Positions 42,302 through 50,974 of a DNA stretch of 56,057 nt are shown here, piece after piece (the stretch's first letter is position 1; every line of letters begins with the position of its first letter). The notes below the pieces were generated by a model. That model saw only the letters and a program-made list of their open reading frames with translations, was not told the DNA's origin and ran no database searches. The DNA is from an uncultured Winogradskyella sp. (lineage in GTDB: Bacteria > Bacteroidota > Bacteroidia > Flavobacteriales > Flavobacteriaceae): positions 1 through 56,057 of the forward strand of contig NZ_CALGNH010000002.1 in NCBI RefSeq assembly GCF_937958655.1, given 5' to 3'. A program made the translations under genes and the position numbers.

Positions 42302-43708
42302 TTAAATACCTAGAATTAATTTAGCAATCCAGAAATAAAGTAGAATCCCTAAAATATCATTACTAGTCGTAATAAAAGGGCCAGTAGCTATAGCTGGGTC
42401 TATACCTCTTTTGTCTAAAAATAAAGGAACAAAAGTACCTATTAAGCCTGCAATAATTATAACCGCAACAAGTGAAACAGAAATAGCTATGGCTTTGTCT
42501 AATTCACCAATATATATCCAAATAAAAAGTAAAAGAAAAACAGCTAAGATGACTCCATTAAGTGCTGCTAATAACATTTCTTTTATCAACCTACTGTTAA
42601 CACTTCCTTTTACATCATCATTTGCCAAACCTTGCACGATTATAGCACTAGATTGTACACCAACATTACCAGCCATTGCCGCAATAAGTGGTGTAAAGAA
42701 AAATAAAACTGCATATTGACTAAATGATTCTTGAAAGCCCTCCATTATAATAAAGGCACCAACACCACCAATAAGCCCTAAAAACAACCAAGGTAATCTG
42801 GCACGAGTAAGTTGTAAAATACTATCATCTGCTTCTACATCTTGTGTAATACCTGCCGCTAATTGATAATCTTTATCCGCTTCTTCTTTTAATACATCTA
42901 CAATATCATCAATTGTAATTCTTCCTAATAAGATCTGATTGTCATCTACAACTGGGATGGCTTCCAAATCATATTTTGCCATAACCTTTGCTACATCTTC
43001 TGCATCGTCTTTTACATTAACATAATCTACATTTTCTTTAGCAATATCTGCGATTTTATGATCGCTTTTAGCAATGATTAAATCCTTTAAAGAAAGTCTT
43101 CCGATTAACTTTTCTTCTTTATCTACAACGTATATGGAATGTACACGTGTAACATCTTTTGCTTGTCCTCTAATACGACGCAAACAACCAGCAACCGTCC
43201 AAGTAGCATAAACCTTAACTAGTTCTTTAGCCATTAAACCACCAGCAGTATCTTCGTCATAAGCTAATAATTCTTTAATTTCAGCTTTGTGCTCTTCATC
43301 TTCAATCTGAGAGATTACCGCTTCTTGGCGTTCTTCTGGTAATTCAGAAATAATATCGGCAGCATCATCAGTATCGAGCTCTTCTACTTCTTCTGCAATT
43401 TCTTTGATGGATAGATTTTGAAGGACTTTTTCACGATTATCCTCATCGAGTTCCATGAGAATATCCGAAGTCGTTTCAGAATCTAGTAGCTTAATAACAT
43501 AGATGGCATCCTCTAAATCGAGTTCATCGAGAATGTCGGCAATATCAGCATGGTGATAGTCGTTTAAAAGGGTTTTGAGTTCCTTGTGACTTTGGTCTTC
43601 GATAAGAACCTCAACCTTTTCGATGAGTTCATCAGTTAACTGAAATTGTATGTTATCTTTAAGTTCTTCCACCTGATTTGTTAGGTCATTGCGAGCATAG
43701 TGAAGCAA
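42302..43708 (-). CDS. mgtE: Magnesium transporter MgtE
   Basis: A MgtE channel with the cytosolic N domain (LNDYHHADIADILDELDLED), two CBS domains (about 150-275; VHSIYVVDKEEKLIGRLSLKDL and AIPVVDDNQILLGRITIDDIVDVL) and five membrane helices from about 300, including AMAGNVGVQSSAIIVQGLA, the pore signature. No ATG lies near the start. A TTG at 43708 opens the longest frame, and this codon lies inside a palindromic repeat (43685-43768). A GTG at 43672, just before EELKDNIQFQLTDEL, is closer to where homologues begin. The length beyond the start is 468 or 456 residues. Confidence 0.93.
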   Translation of the reverse strand: MLHYARNDLTNQVEELKDNIQFQLTDELIEKVEVLIEDQSHKELKTLLNDYHHADIADILDELDLEDAIYVIKLLDSETTSDILMELDEDNREKVLQNLSIKEIAEEVEELDTDDAADIISELPEERQEAVISQIEDEEHKAEIKELLAYDEDTAGGLMAKELVKVYATWTVAGCLRRIRGQAKDVTRVHSIYVVDKEEKLIGRLSLKDLIIAKSDHKIADIAKENVDYVNVKDDAEDVAKVMAKYDLEAIPVVDDNQILLGRITIDDIVDVLKEEADKDYQLAAGITQDVEADDSILQLTRARLPWLFLGLIGGVGAFIIMEGFQESFSQYAVLFFFTPLIAAMAGNVGVQSSAIIVQGLANDDVKGSVNSRLIKEMLLAALNGVILAVFLLLFIWIYIGELDKAIAISVSLVAVIIIAGLIGTFVPLFLDKRGIDPAIATGPFITTSNDILGILLYFWIAKLILGI

Positions 43709-43768
43709 TCTGTCTAATTAAAACATTTAGATTTTAGAGATTACCACGTGCTTTGTCCTCGTAATGAC
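43685..43768. repeat. Palindromic repeat element (84 bp) overlapping the mgtE start
   Basis: Ends GTCATTGCGAG (43685-43695) and CTCGTAATGAC (43758-43768) are inverted repeats (10 of 11). The left half continues ATAGTGAAGCAATCT and the right half AGATTACCACGTGC, both common forms of this repeat family. The left half runs into the mgtE reading frame. Confidence 0.75.
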
Positions 43769-43774
43769 GATAAG

Positions 43775-44563
43775 TTAGTTTTCGTCCTTTTCAATAAGTG
43801 ACGTCAGCTCAATAAATTGTGAAACATTTAATTGCTCTGGTCGCTGCCCAAAGATAGTATTTGCTTTTAAATTATCTGAGAGATTGAATACTTTTAAACT
43901 GTTGCGTAAGGTTTTTCGGCGTTGTTGAAAGCCCGTTTTTACAACTTTAAAGAATAGTTTTTCATCACAAGGTAAGGTGTAATTAGCTTTTCGCTTTAGT
44001 AATAAAACTCCAGAATCTACTTTTGGTGGCGGATTAAAAACGGATGGTGGTACTGTAAATAAATACTCAGCTTCATAAAACGCTTGTGTTAATACGGACA
44101 GAATGCCGTAGACTTTAGAGCCCTCTTTAGAACAAATACGTTGCGCCACTTCTTTTTGAAACATCCCAGAGAATTCTGGCACTTGATGTCGCATTTCTAA
44201 AGTTTTAAAAAGGATTTGAGACGAAATATTATATGGAAAATTTCCAATAATGGCGAATGACTTATCTCCGAAAATTTGAGTTAAATCGTATTTTAAGAAG
44301 TCTTTCTCGTAAATCCTGTTAGCTAGATTGAGATAGTTGTTTTTTAGGTATTCTACAGATTCAGTATCAATTTCTATAACGTGCGTAGTTGTATCTTTTT
44401 TGATTAGGTACTTAGTCAATACACCCATTCCTGGACCAATTTCTAAGATATTTTTATAACCTTCTAACGATAAACTATCTGCTATATCTTGAGCAATAGT
44501 CTCGTCCGTTAGAAAATGCTGACCTAAGTGTTTTTTTGCTTTGACTTGATTATGGTTTGACAC
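43775..44563 (-). CDS. rsmA: 16S rRNA dimethyladenosine transferase (KsgA)
   Basis: A 262-residue methyltransferase that dimethylates two adjacent adenosines near the 3' end of 16S rRNA. SAM motif [15 protein letters not shown], catalytic [13 protein letters not shown], the C-terminal [10 protein letters not shown] segment and KKHLGQHFL start are all standard. The frame starts GTG at 44563 ([14 protein letters not shown]). A palindromic repeat lies between it and mgtE, so mgtE transcription may be independent or continue from rsmA. Confidence 0.95.
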   Translation of the reverse strand: MSNHNQVKAKKHLGQHFLTDETIAQDIADSLSLEGYKNILEIGPGMGVLTKYLIKKDTTTHVIEIDTESVEYLKNNYLNLANRIYEKDFLKYDLTQIFGDKSFAIIGNFPYNISSQILFKTLEMRHQVPEFSGMFQKEVAQRICSKEGSKVYGILSVLTQAFYEAEYLFTVPPSVFNPPPKVDSGVLLLKRKANYTLPCDEKLFFKVVKTGFQQRRKTLRNSLKVFNLSDNLKANTIFGQRPEQLNVSQFIELTSLIEKDEN

Positions 44564-44613
44564 GAAATAGGAAGTATTAATTATTTAATTACGAGTTGAT
44601 GATTTATCATTTG

Positions 44614-44698
44614 TGTCATTTCGAACGTAGTGAGAAATCTCATTAATGATTAAGTAAAGTGATGAGATTCCTCATCGATATGCTCTGTCGGAATGACA
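44614..44698. repeat. Palindromic repeat element (85 bp), ends closest to the GIY-YIG element
   Basis: The left 29 bases begin TGTCATTTCGAACGTAGTG and end GAGAAATCTCA. They match the terminal repeat of the GIY-YIG element at 24 of 29 positions, with all differences inside one 7-base block. The right end GAATGACA (44691-44698) closes the element. It lies between rsmA and the DUF4286 gene and carries no ORF. Confidence 0.85.
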
Positions 44699-44705
44699 GA
44701 CAAAC

Positions 44706-45035
44706 TTAATTGAAATTCACAGAATACTCATCAATAACTTCGAGCTCTGTTCTAAATGCTAACATTTTATCAGCGAATTTCTTTAGCCCATCTTGTCTTA
44801 ACCGATCTGCATCTTCTGCGTAATAGGCATTTAGTGCTTCTCTAGACGGTGCTTTATATTGCACAGAGTAGGTGGTGCCTCCCATATCTTCTTCAACCAA
44901 AACTTTAGTGAGTTTAGCGTCTACAAATTTACCTGTAGCTAACACTTGTGGTATGTGTTCTTTTATCCAAACAAGCCATTCTTTATGAGCGGAATCATCT
45001 ATGTTTATGGTGACGTTGTATATTATTGAGTTCAA
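44706..45035 (-). CDS. DUF4286 family protein
   Basis: A 109-residue ferredoxin-like-fold small protein. IIYNVTINIDDSAHKEWLVWIKEHIPQVL, the GGTTYSVQYKAPSREAL segment and FRTELEVI match DUF4286, a conserved Bacteroidota family of unknown function. The frame begins with TTG at 45035 (MNSIIYNV); homologues usually start two or three residues later, and no ATG is available. It is downstream of the TPR gene, separated by a 15-bp perfect inverted repeat. Confidence 0.85.
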   Translation of the reverse strand: MNSIIYNVTINIDDSAHKEWLVWIKEHIPQVLATGKFVDAKLTKVLVEEDMGGTTYSVQYKAPSREALNAYYAEDADRLRQDGLKKFADKMLAFRTELEVIDEYSVNFN

Positions 45036-45052
45036 CTTAAAATTTATTTTTG

Positions 45053-45112
45053 GCGGCTGAGGCTCTCGAAGCCGCTCTATATTAATGTGATGACTTCGAG
45101 AGCCTCAGTCAC
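45053..45112. repeat. Perfect long inverted repeat (GAGGCTCTCGAAG type)
   Basis: CTGAGGCTCTCGAAG at 45057-45071 and its exact complement at 45094-45108 form a 15-bp stem with a 22-base loop. Each half can also fold alone (GCGGCT/AGCCGC on the left, GTGA/TCAC on the right). It may act as transcription attenuator between the TPR and DUF4286 genes and resembles the bipartite elements nearby, but lacks the TGTCAT ends. Confidence 0.8.
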
Positions 45113-45124
45113 TAAATCAGTCAA

Positions 45125-46912
45125 CTAATTGATACTATCACCTCTTAACATTCGGAACTTCTTCCTAGCTTCGATAAAGTAAATACTGTCTTCAAACTCA
45201 AAAATAATTTTTTCGTAGAGTTGCTTTGCATCTTCTGGTTTTGCCAAATGTGTATTGTAGAGCTCTGCTAAATGGTAATGTGCATCGTCTGCAAGGATAT
45301 CTTCTTTCCAGTCCGAGATAATTTTAAGATAGTTTATTTCCGCCTTATCATATTGTTTTTTCTTCTCAAAAAGTTCTGCTTGTCTAAATAAGGCTTGGTC
45401 GGTAATGCTTTCTCCTTGGTGTTCATTCAGAATTTTATCTAATAATGAAATGGCTTCATCTGTTCTGTTCTGAAAGGCAAATAAATCTGCCTTTGCATAA
45501 TGCTTTAAGGCGGTTTGTAGGCTGTCTTCAAACTTATTGTCAGATATGAGAAGCTTTAAGTCTAGAGCATCATTAGCTATAAGCTGTGATGCTGAAGATT
45601 TTAAAATTTTAAGCTGAGATTCTGCCCAGTCAAAATCCCCCTTGTAGTAACTTGTTTTTGCGACTTTAAAACGTGCTTCTTGAGAAATACTACTATTCTT
45701 TAAGCTTAATTGAATTTGAGAATAAAAAATTAACGCTTCATTAAAACGCTCTTGTAAGACTAAAATATCTGCTAACAATAATTTTACTTTAGCTTCTTGA
45801 AATTCGGAAATATTAAGCTTTAAACTTTTTCTTAAAAATTTTGTTGCGCTTACTGTGTCCTTAAAGTGAAAGGCTAAAAATTCTCCGTAAGCCAATTGAA
45901 GCGGAATGGTAAGTTCTGATTTTCCGTATTGTTTAAACAAAGCGTTATAAGCGTCGTTAATACGGTTGCGCTCCTTTTGAGAGTCTGCATTTTTAGTGTC
46001 AATTTCTAAAATATATTGGTGGGCAGTTAGTGCAGTACTAAGATCTTGGGTAGTTTCTAAAATATAATTAAAAATGGTTTTAGAGGTCTCGTTATCATTA
46101 TCATTTAGTGCTGTAAGCGCAAGTTCAAAAATACGTTCTAAACTCTCTGGGTTACGTTTGTAAAGCGCTTTTTCTTGTATAAAAGATTTATTGTAGGCTT
46201 TCTCTTGCACGTAGAGCCAGCTCAATAACTCATACCAATACGGACTCGGTTCTTGCTGAATTTTCTTTAGTAAAAGTCGTCTTAAGTAAGTGTTGTTTTC
46301 GTTAGACTTATTTTCTGAAATAAAATCACTTATTGAGCGTTTAATATTATTGAGATAATTAGGTCTGTAGGCTATGTAATCTATGTAATTTTTAAACATT
46401 TTCTCAACGCTTCCTTGATCGCCATAGATACGTGCTAGTTGAATGTTGTAATTTTTATCTGGTGTTAAAAGTTTTCCTTTATCATAAACCTTTATAGCTT
46501 GTTCTAACAAGGAATGGTCTTCAAATTTTTTAGCTATGCTAAAGATATAGTTTGGTTTTTCATCTACATAAGCAATAGCCTCTTCATAAAGCCTATTAGC
46601 TCTATTGAGGCTGTCCTTAAGCTGAAAATTGTAACCTAATTCTACTAATAATGTTGGGTTTCTGCGCTTTGCCAAACGTTGGGTTAGGATATTTTCGGCC
46701 TCATTATACTGCTCTAATTGTTGGTGTATGTCTACGAGCTTGTACACGTATTTATAGCTATAAGGTTTTTCTTTATTAAGATTCTCATAGATAACAAGGG
46801 CCTTTTTAAATTCTCCTTTTTTGTAATAGCTATCTGCAAGTATTTCGCTATTTTGAGAATACCCAATATAAATACAAAGTAATAAGGATATAAATGCTAA
46901 CTGTTTTTTCAT
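45125..46912 (-). CDS. Exported TPR repeat protein
   Basis: A 595-residue exported protein. The signal is QLAFISLLLCIYIGYSQ, and the rest is TPR-like helices throughout (YYKKGEFKKALVIYENLNKE; YNEAENILTQRLAKRRN; ERFNEALIFYSQIQLSL; KKKQYDKAEINYLKIISDW; AKPEDAKQLYEKIIFEFEDS). TPR proteins of this length in Bacteroidota are often envelope scaffolds or gliding-related; none of the named ones can be assigned. The start at ATG 46912 puts the signal peptide first; longer frames to 46939 have no function. Confidence 0.85.
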   Translation of the reverse strand: MKKQLAFISLLLCIYIGYSQNSEILADSYYKKGEFKKALVIYENLNKEKPYSYKYVYKLVDIHQQLEQYNEAENILTQRLAKRRNPTLLVELGYNFQLKDSLNRANRLYEEAIAYVDEKPNYIFSIAKKFEDHSLLEQAIKVYDKGKLLTPDKNYNIQLARIYGDQGSVEKMFKNYIDYIAYRPNYLNNIKRSISDFISENKSNENNTYLRRLLLKKIQQEPSPYWYELLSWLYVQEKAYNKSFIQEKALYKRNPESLERIFELALTALNDNDNETSKTIFNYILETTQDLSTALTAHQYILEIDTKNADSQKERNRINDAYNALFKQYGKSELTIPLQLAYGEFLAFHFKDTVSATKFLRKSLKLNISEFQEAKVKLLLADILVLQERFNEALIFYSQIQLSLKNSSISQEARFKVAKTSYYKGDFDWAESQLKILKSSASQLIANDALDLKLLISDNKFEDSLQTALKHYAKADLFAFQNRTDEAISLLDKILNEHQGESITDQALFRQAELFEKKKQYDKAEINYLKIISDWKEDILADDAHYHLAELYNTHLAKPEDAKQLYEKIIFEFEDSIYFIEARKKFRMLRGDSIN

Positions 46913-46984
46913 ATAACAGGTAAAATGTAAATATAACAAAAGGAATATCTAGAAATTGTATAAGCTTAGTTAAATCATGTCTAT

Positions 46985-47018
46985 AAAAAAATGCCCAGAC
47001 ATATTGTTTGGGCATTTT
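46985..47018 (-). terminator. Rho-independent terminator for the serS unit
   Basis: AAAATGCCCAGACA and TGTTTGGGCATTTT (14 bp, one G-U) with a 3-base loop, followed by a U run on the minus strand (A run from 46985). Confidence 0.88.
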
Positions 47019-47108
47019 ACCAGCAAAATAAATGTGCTATTAACCATTATTTGTTTAAAAAATATGATTCAATTATTCTGTCTTGGTTTTTACTATTGCT
47101 GATTAAAA

Positions 47109-47177
47109 TCAGAATAAAACTTTGACGACCACAACAATAAGTGCAATGAGCAATACAATGCGTTTTATATTTTTCAT
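47109..47177 (-). CDS. Possible 22-residue membrane peptide
   Basis: ATG at 47177 opens a 22-codon frame to TGA at 47109. It starts MKNIKRIVLLIALIVVVV and ends KVLF: one basic N-terminal patch and one membrane helix, like many small bacterial membrane peptides. It lies between serS and its terminator on the same strand. Only the composition supports translation. A 67-codon frame on the same strand (47047-47250) was judged worse. Confidence 0.35.
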   Translation of the reverse strand: MKNIKRIVLLIALIVVVVKVLF

Positions 47178-47311
47178 AAACTCGGTCAGTTCTTAGATTT
47201 GGGACTACGAACATGATAAAAATAATGAAAAAAAACGAAGAAAGACCCAAAGAATCGATTAAAAACAGATTTTTTTAACAAAAAAGTCTTAATTCTTTAA
47301 ATTTGAATGAT

Positions 47312-48583
47312 TTAAGAGATCATATTAAACCCTGTATATGGTACTAATACTTCTGGGATTTTAATACTATTTTCGGTTTGATAATTTTCTAAAATCCCGG
47401 CCAAAACTCTTGGAAGAGCCAATGAACTTCCATTTAATGTGTGGCAAAGTTCATTTTTACCATCATTATTCTTATAGCGAAGTTTTAAACGATTAGCTTG
47501 GAAAGTTTCAAAATTAGAAACAGAAGAAATTTCTAACCAACGATCTTGGGCTGTGGAGAATACCTCAAAATCATAGGTTAAGGCTGACGCAAATGTAACA
47601 TCACTACCACAAAGTCTTAAAATTCTATAGGGTAATTTTAATTCTTTAAGAATAGTTTTAACGTGGTCAATCATTCCGTTAAATGCTTTATAAGAATTAT
47701 CAGGATGTTCTACACGTATAATTTCTACTTTATCAAATTGATGTAAGCGATTTAAGCCTCTAACGTGCGCACCATAACTCCCTGCTTCACGTCTAAAACA
47801 AGGTGTGTAACCAGTGATTGATATTGGTAAATCACTTTCATTAAGAAGCGTGTTTCTAAATATATTTGTACCAGGCACTTCTGCGGTTGGTATAAGGTAT
47901 AAGTTGTCTGCTGTGACATGATACATCTGACCCTCCTTATCTGGTAATTGACCAGTGCCAAAGCCAGAAGCTTCATTTACCAAATGAGGTAATTGATATT
48001 CGGTATAGCCAGCTTCCGTATTTTTGTCTAAGAAATAAGTAATTAAAGCACGTTGTAACTTTGCGCCTTTACCTTTATATACAGGGAAACCAGCACCAGT
48101 AATTTTATTACCCAGTTCAAAATCAATGATGTCGTATTTTTTTGCTAATTCCCAATGTGGTAATGCGCCATCAAATAGTTTAGGAATAGCACCTTCTTTG
48201 TATATTTCTTCATTGTCTTGGTCAGAATTACCTTCTGGTACAGAGTTATGAGGGACATTAGGTATTTTATATAATACATCAGTTAAAGCATCAGCTTTTT
48301 CATTTAATTCTTGTTCTAATGTTTTTACAGTTTCCTTAAGTTGTATTGTTTTTTCTTTTAAAAGATTAGCTTTTTGGGCTTCACCAGACTTAAATAAGTT
48401 TCCAATTTCTTTAGATAAGGTGTTAGATTCTGCTTTTGTACTATCTAGTTTTGTTTGGAGCGCTCTTCGCTCCTCATCCAACATAATAGCATCATTAATC
48501 ATTTGCTCGGCGTTAATATTTCGCTTTGCTAATCGTTTTATAACATCCTCTTTATGGTCTCTAATAAAGGCAACTTGTAACAT
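47312..48583 (-). CDS. serS: Serine-tRNA ligase
   Basis: A 423-residue class II synthetase charging tRNA-Ser and tRNA-Sec. The N-terminal arm is a long antiparallel coiled coil (about 25-105), the TAEVPGTN motif (serine pocket), motif 2 FRREAGSYGAHVRGLNRLHQFDKVE, and motif 3 NGSSLALPRVLAGILENYQ. The start at ATG 48583 (MLQVAFIRDHKEDV) is the family start; the longer frame reaches a GTG at 48631 that overlaps the -7 box. Confidence 0.96.
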   Translation of the reverse strand: MLQVAFIRDHKEDVIKRLAKRNINAEQMINDAIMLDEERRALQTKLDSTKAESNTLSKEIGNLFKSGEAQKANLLKEKTIQLKETVKTLEQELNEKADALTDVLYKIPNVPHNSVPEGNSDQDNEEIYKEGAIPKLFDGALPHWELAKKYDIIDFELGNKITGAGFPVYKGKGAKLQRALITYFLDKNTEAGYTEYQLPHLVNEASGFGTGQLPDKEGQMYHVTADNLYLIPTAEVPGTNIFRNTLLNESDLPISITGYTPCFRREAGSYGAHVRGLNRLHQFDKVEIIRVEHPDNSYKAFNGMIDHVKTILKELKLPYRILRLCGSDVTFASALTYDFEVFSTAQDRWLEISSVSNFETFQANRLKLRYKNNDGKNELCHTLNGSSLALPRVLAGILENYQTENSIKIPEVLVPYTGFNMIS

Positions 48584-48630
48584 ATATAAATTTTTGAATA
48601 AACGCTTACTAGCGTTGAAAAGACAAGCCA

Positions 48631-48638
48631 CAAAAGTA
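48631..48638 (-). promoter_or_regulatory. -7 promoter box for serS
   Basis: On the minus strand TACTTTTG fits TAnnTTTG and lies 48 bases upstream of the serS ATG (48583). Confidence 0.5.
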
Positions 48639-48661
48639 ATAAGAATTTAAGCAGATAAAAA

Positions 48662-49969
48662 CTATTTTGAAGGCAATATCCAATCGTGGTGTTTAAAATG
48701 ATACCATTCCTCGTTTGCTAAGTCGACTTTAGGGTCTATGAGTTGCTGATAACGTTTACCATTAACACTTACATAGGAACTAACATATACTTTAACAGCT
48801 ATTCCTTTTTTAGCAAAATCTTTTTTTAAATGTTGTGCAAATTGCCAAATGACATCGGGTTTAGTGCTTGCGCTACGTTGTTGCTTTTTTGTAAGATAGT
48901 TAGAGAGTTTTATAGGGATGAGTTGATTTGTAGCCTCATCAATTACTCTAAATGTCGTTTTTCCATTTTTAGCTCTTAGCATCATGCGCCAAGATAACCG
49001 ATGTCCTTCTTCTGTCCATAGTACGCTGTCTTTAAAAAAGTGATGCCGCAATGGTAGTGCAATATGAATTAGAAAATAGAATGCAAAAACAGTAACTATT
49101 AGGTTTTTGTAATTTGGGATAATGATTTCATTTAAGTTATAGTATGCCTTTTGTTTTAAGAATATATTACGAATAATCTTAGGTTCAAAAAAGAATAAAC
49201 TAAAGGCTAAAGATAAATACGGAAATATGCCAATTTGAAAGACTATAGAATTAAATACATGGAAAAATATTGAAATAAAAAAAGCATAACGTCGTGTAGC
49301 CTTTAATAGTAATAAAGGGATAATAAGACCATCAAACAATATACCTCCATAAGCAATAATATAATGAAGTGGTTTTTGTTGTAGGAGTTCTCCAATGATA
49401 GGATAATTAGCTCTATTTTTCATAAGAATTTCAATAGCGGTAGTGTTGAGCCAATCTGGATATAGTTTTGCAATTGATGCATATGAGTAAAGTATAAATA
49501 ATTGTAAAACAAACACCCATTTACACCAAGCTGGCATAGATATGCGTTTTAGCGACGGATTTATTTTTACGTCTAACGAGGCATACCTGTTAGCAGGTAG
49601 TAGTACCATTAAATAACTTAAAATAAATAGAAGGTAATAATGGTTGTTATAAGAAGATTTCTGCATTAGGTATGTGGCTGTCCACATGGTAGCAAACATA
49701 AACATACTTGCGCGGTATTTATAACCTACCATAACAAGAAGACCAAAAATTCCCATAATCATATAGTAGGCATACATCCAATTTCCGGGTAAGGGTTGGA
49801 GCCATTCAAAACCAATAAAGGAAAATGTAAATTCTGGCTCTATTAGAGTCCGTCTAATCCAGCCTGTAAAAATAGCACCAACAGATTCTAAAAAACACAA
49901 TAAGCCAAATACTATTCTAAATACAATGAGTCCAGAATTATCTATATGTTTAAAGAGAAATTTAGTCAT
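48662..49969 (-). CDS. HTTM domain membrane protein (vitamin K-dependent carboxylase-like)
   Basis: A 435-residue protein with the HTTM architecture: about eight membrane helices over residues 15-310 with LIVFRIVFGLLCFLES, MVGYKYRASMFMFATMWTATYLM, YYLLFILSYLMVLLPANR and a C-terminal soluble domain (about 315-435; LRHHFFKDSVLWTEEGHRLSWRMMLRAKNG is the bacterial HTTM signature). These bacterial proteins are homologues of the animal vitamin K-dependent gamma-carboxylase; their role is unknown. It overlaps ribF by eight bases, so it is co-transcribed with it. Confidence 0.88.
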   Translation of the reverse strand: MTKFLFKHIDNSGLIVFRIVFGLLCFLESVGAIFTGWIRRTLIEPEFTFSFIGFEWLQPLPGNWMYAYYMIMGIFGLLVMVGYKYRASMFMFATMWTATYLMQKSSYNNHYYLLFILSYLMVLLPANRYASLDVKINPSLKRISMPAWCKWVFVLQLFILYSYASIAKLYPDWLNTTAIEILMKNRANYPIIGELLQQKPLHYIIAYGGILFDGLIIPLLLLKATRRYAFFISIFFHVFNSIVFQIGIFPYLSLAFSLFFFEPKIIRNIFLKQKAYYNLNEIIIPNYKNLIVTVFAFYFLIHIALPLRHHFFKDSVLWTEEGHRLSWRMMLRAKNGKTTFRVIDEATNQLIPIKLSNYLTKKQQRSASTKPDVIWQFAQHLKKDFAKKGIAVKVYVSSYVSVNGKRYQQLIDPKVDLANEEWYHFKHHDWILPSK

Positions 49970-50870
49970 TTATTCGGTTAATGAAGTCTAAGGCTTCAAT
50001 AGCATCTTTTTTAAGTTGAGATTTTAAGGCTTCTAAATTTTCAAATTTTTGCTCGCTTCTTAGTCGTTTTAAAAATTCTATTTTTAAAAAAGAGCCATAA
50101 ATTGTTTTGTTGAAGTTAAATAAATGAACTTCTAAAGATTTTGTTTTACCATCAACAGTAGGGTTGGTTCCAATATTCATCATTCCAAAATAAAGTGTGT
50201 CCTCAATTTTAGTTTGTACAACATAAACGCCATCTTTAGGAATTAACTTATAATGTTCTTTAATATAAACATTAGCTGTAGGAAAATCTAATGTTCTACC
50301 AATACCACGACCTTTAATTACCTCGCCAGTAATGTAATAATGATAGCCCAAAAAAGTATTAGCTTTAGTAATTATACCTTCTTTAAGTGCATGTCTAATT
50401 TTGGTTGAGCTTACGGTAACATCTTTGATATCTTGAGCTAAAATCTCTTCAATTTTAAAGTTGTATTTATCAGCAAAATTTTTGAGATCAATAATGTTGG
50501 CAGATCTGTTTTTTCCAAAATGATGATCATAACCTATAACGATAAATTTTGTGTTTAATTCATCAACTAATATTTTTTTTACGTACGCTTTAGCGTCTAA
50601 ATTGGCAAAGTCTAAATCAAATTTTTTAATGATTACATCGGTTATACCAGACTTTTTTAAAAGTTCAACACGCTCATCAATAGTATTTAAAAGTTTTATG
50701 GTTTTGTCTTTTTGTAATACCATTCTTGGATGCGGAAATAAAGTAAGCACAGAAGGTGTTAAGCCATGCTTTTCTGCTAATGAGACAACACGTTTTAATA
50801 TCTTTTGATGCCCTACATGGACTCCATCATAAGTGCCGATGGTTAGGATTTTATCGGAATTAGTAATCAA
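49962..50870 (-). CDS. ribF: Bifunctional riboflavin kinase / FAD synthetase
   Basis: A 302-residue RibF. The N-terminal FAD synthetase module starts TIGTYDGVHVGHQKIL and has IGYDHHFGKNR and SSTKIRHALKEG; the C-terminal riboflavin kinase module has GRGIGRTLDFPTANV and FGMMNIGTNPTV. It makes FMN and FAD in the cytoplasm. The frame starts with TTG at 50870 since no ATG exists before the first motif and a stop codon lies shortly upstream. It is the first gene of a unit with the HTTM gene. Confidence 0.93.
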   Translation of the reverse strand: MITNSDKILTIGTYDGVHVGHQKILKRVVSLAEKHGLTPSVLTLFPHPRMVLQKDKTIKLLNTIDERVELLKKSGITDVIIKKFDLDFANLDAKAYVKKILVDELNTKFIVIGYDHHFGKNRSANIIDLKNFADKYNFKIEEILAQDIKDVTVSSTKIRHALKEGIITKANTFLGYHYYITGEVIKGRGIGRTLDFPTANVYIKEHYKLIPKDGVYVVQTKIEDTLYFGMMNIGTNPTVDGKTKSLEVHLFNFNKTIYGSFLKIEFLKRLRSEQKFENLEALKSQLKKDAIEALDFINRIND

Positions 50871-50974
50871 AGACTTGCGTTTGTAATTTTACGTTAAAAA
50901 AATAATACCTGAATTAATTGTTGTAGAAAAAGCATAAATTCGTAATTTACTAATCCCCATACAAATAACTTATT

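Noticed and set aside
42411..42719. A 102-codon plus-strand frame
   Set aside because: It is the shadow of mgtE membrane helices; no start context or domain.
47047..47250. A 67-codon minus-strand frame between serS and the TPR gene
   Set aside because: Its start is not near a promoter box and the composition is mixed; the smaller 22-codon frame is more protein-like, though itself weak.
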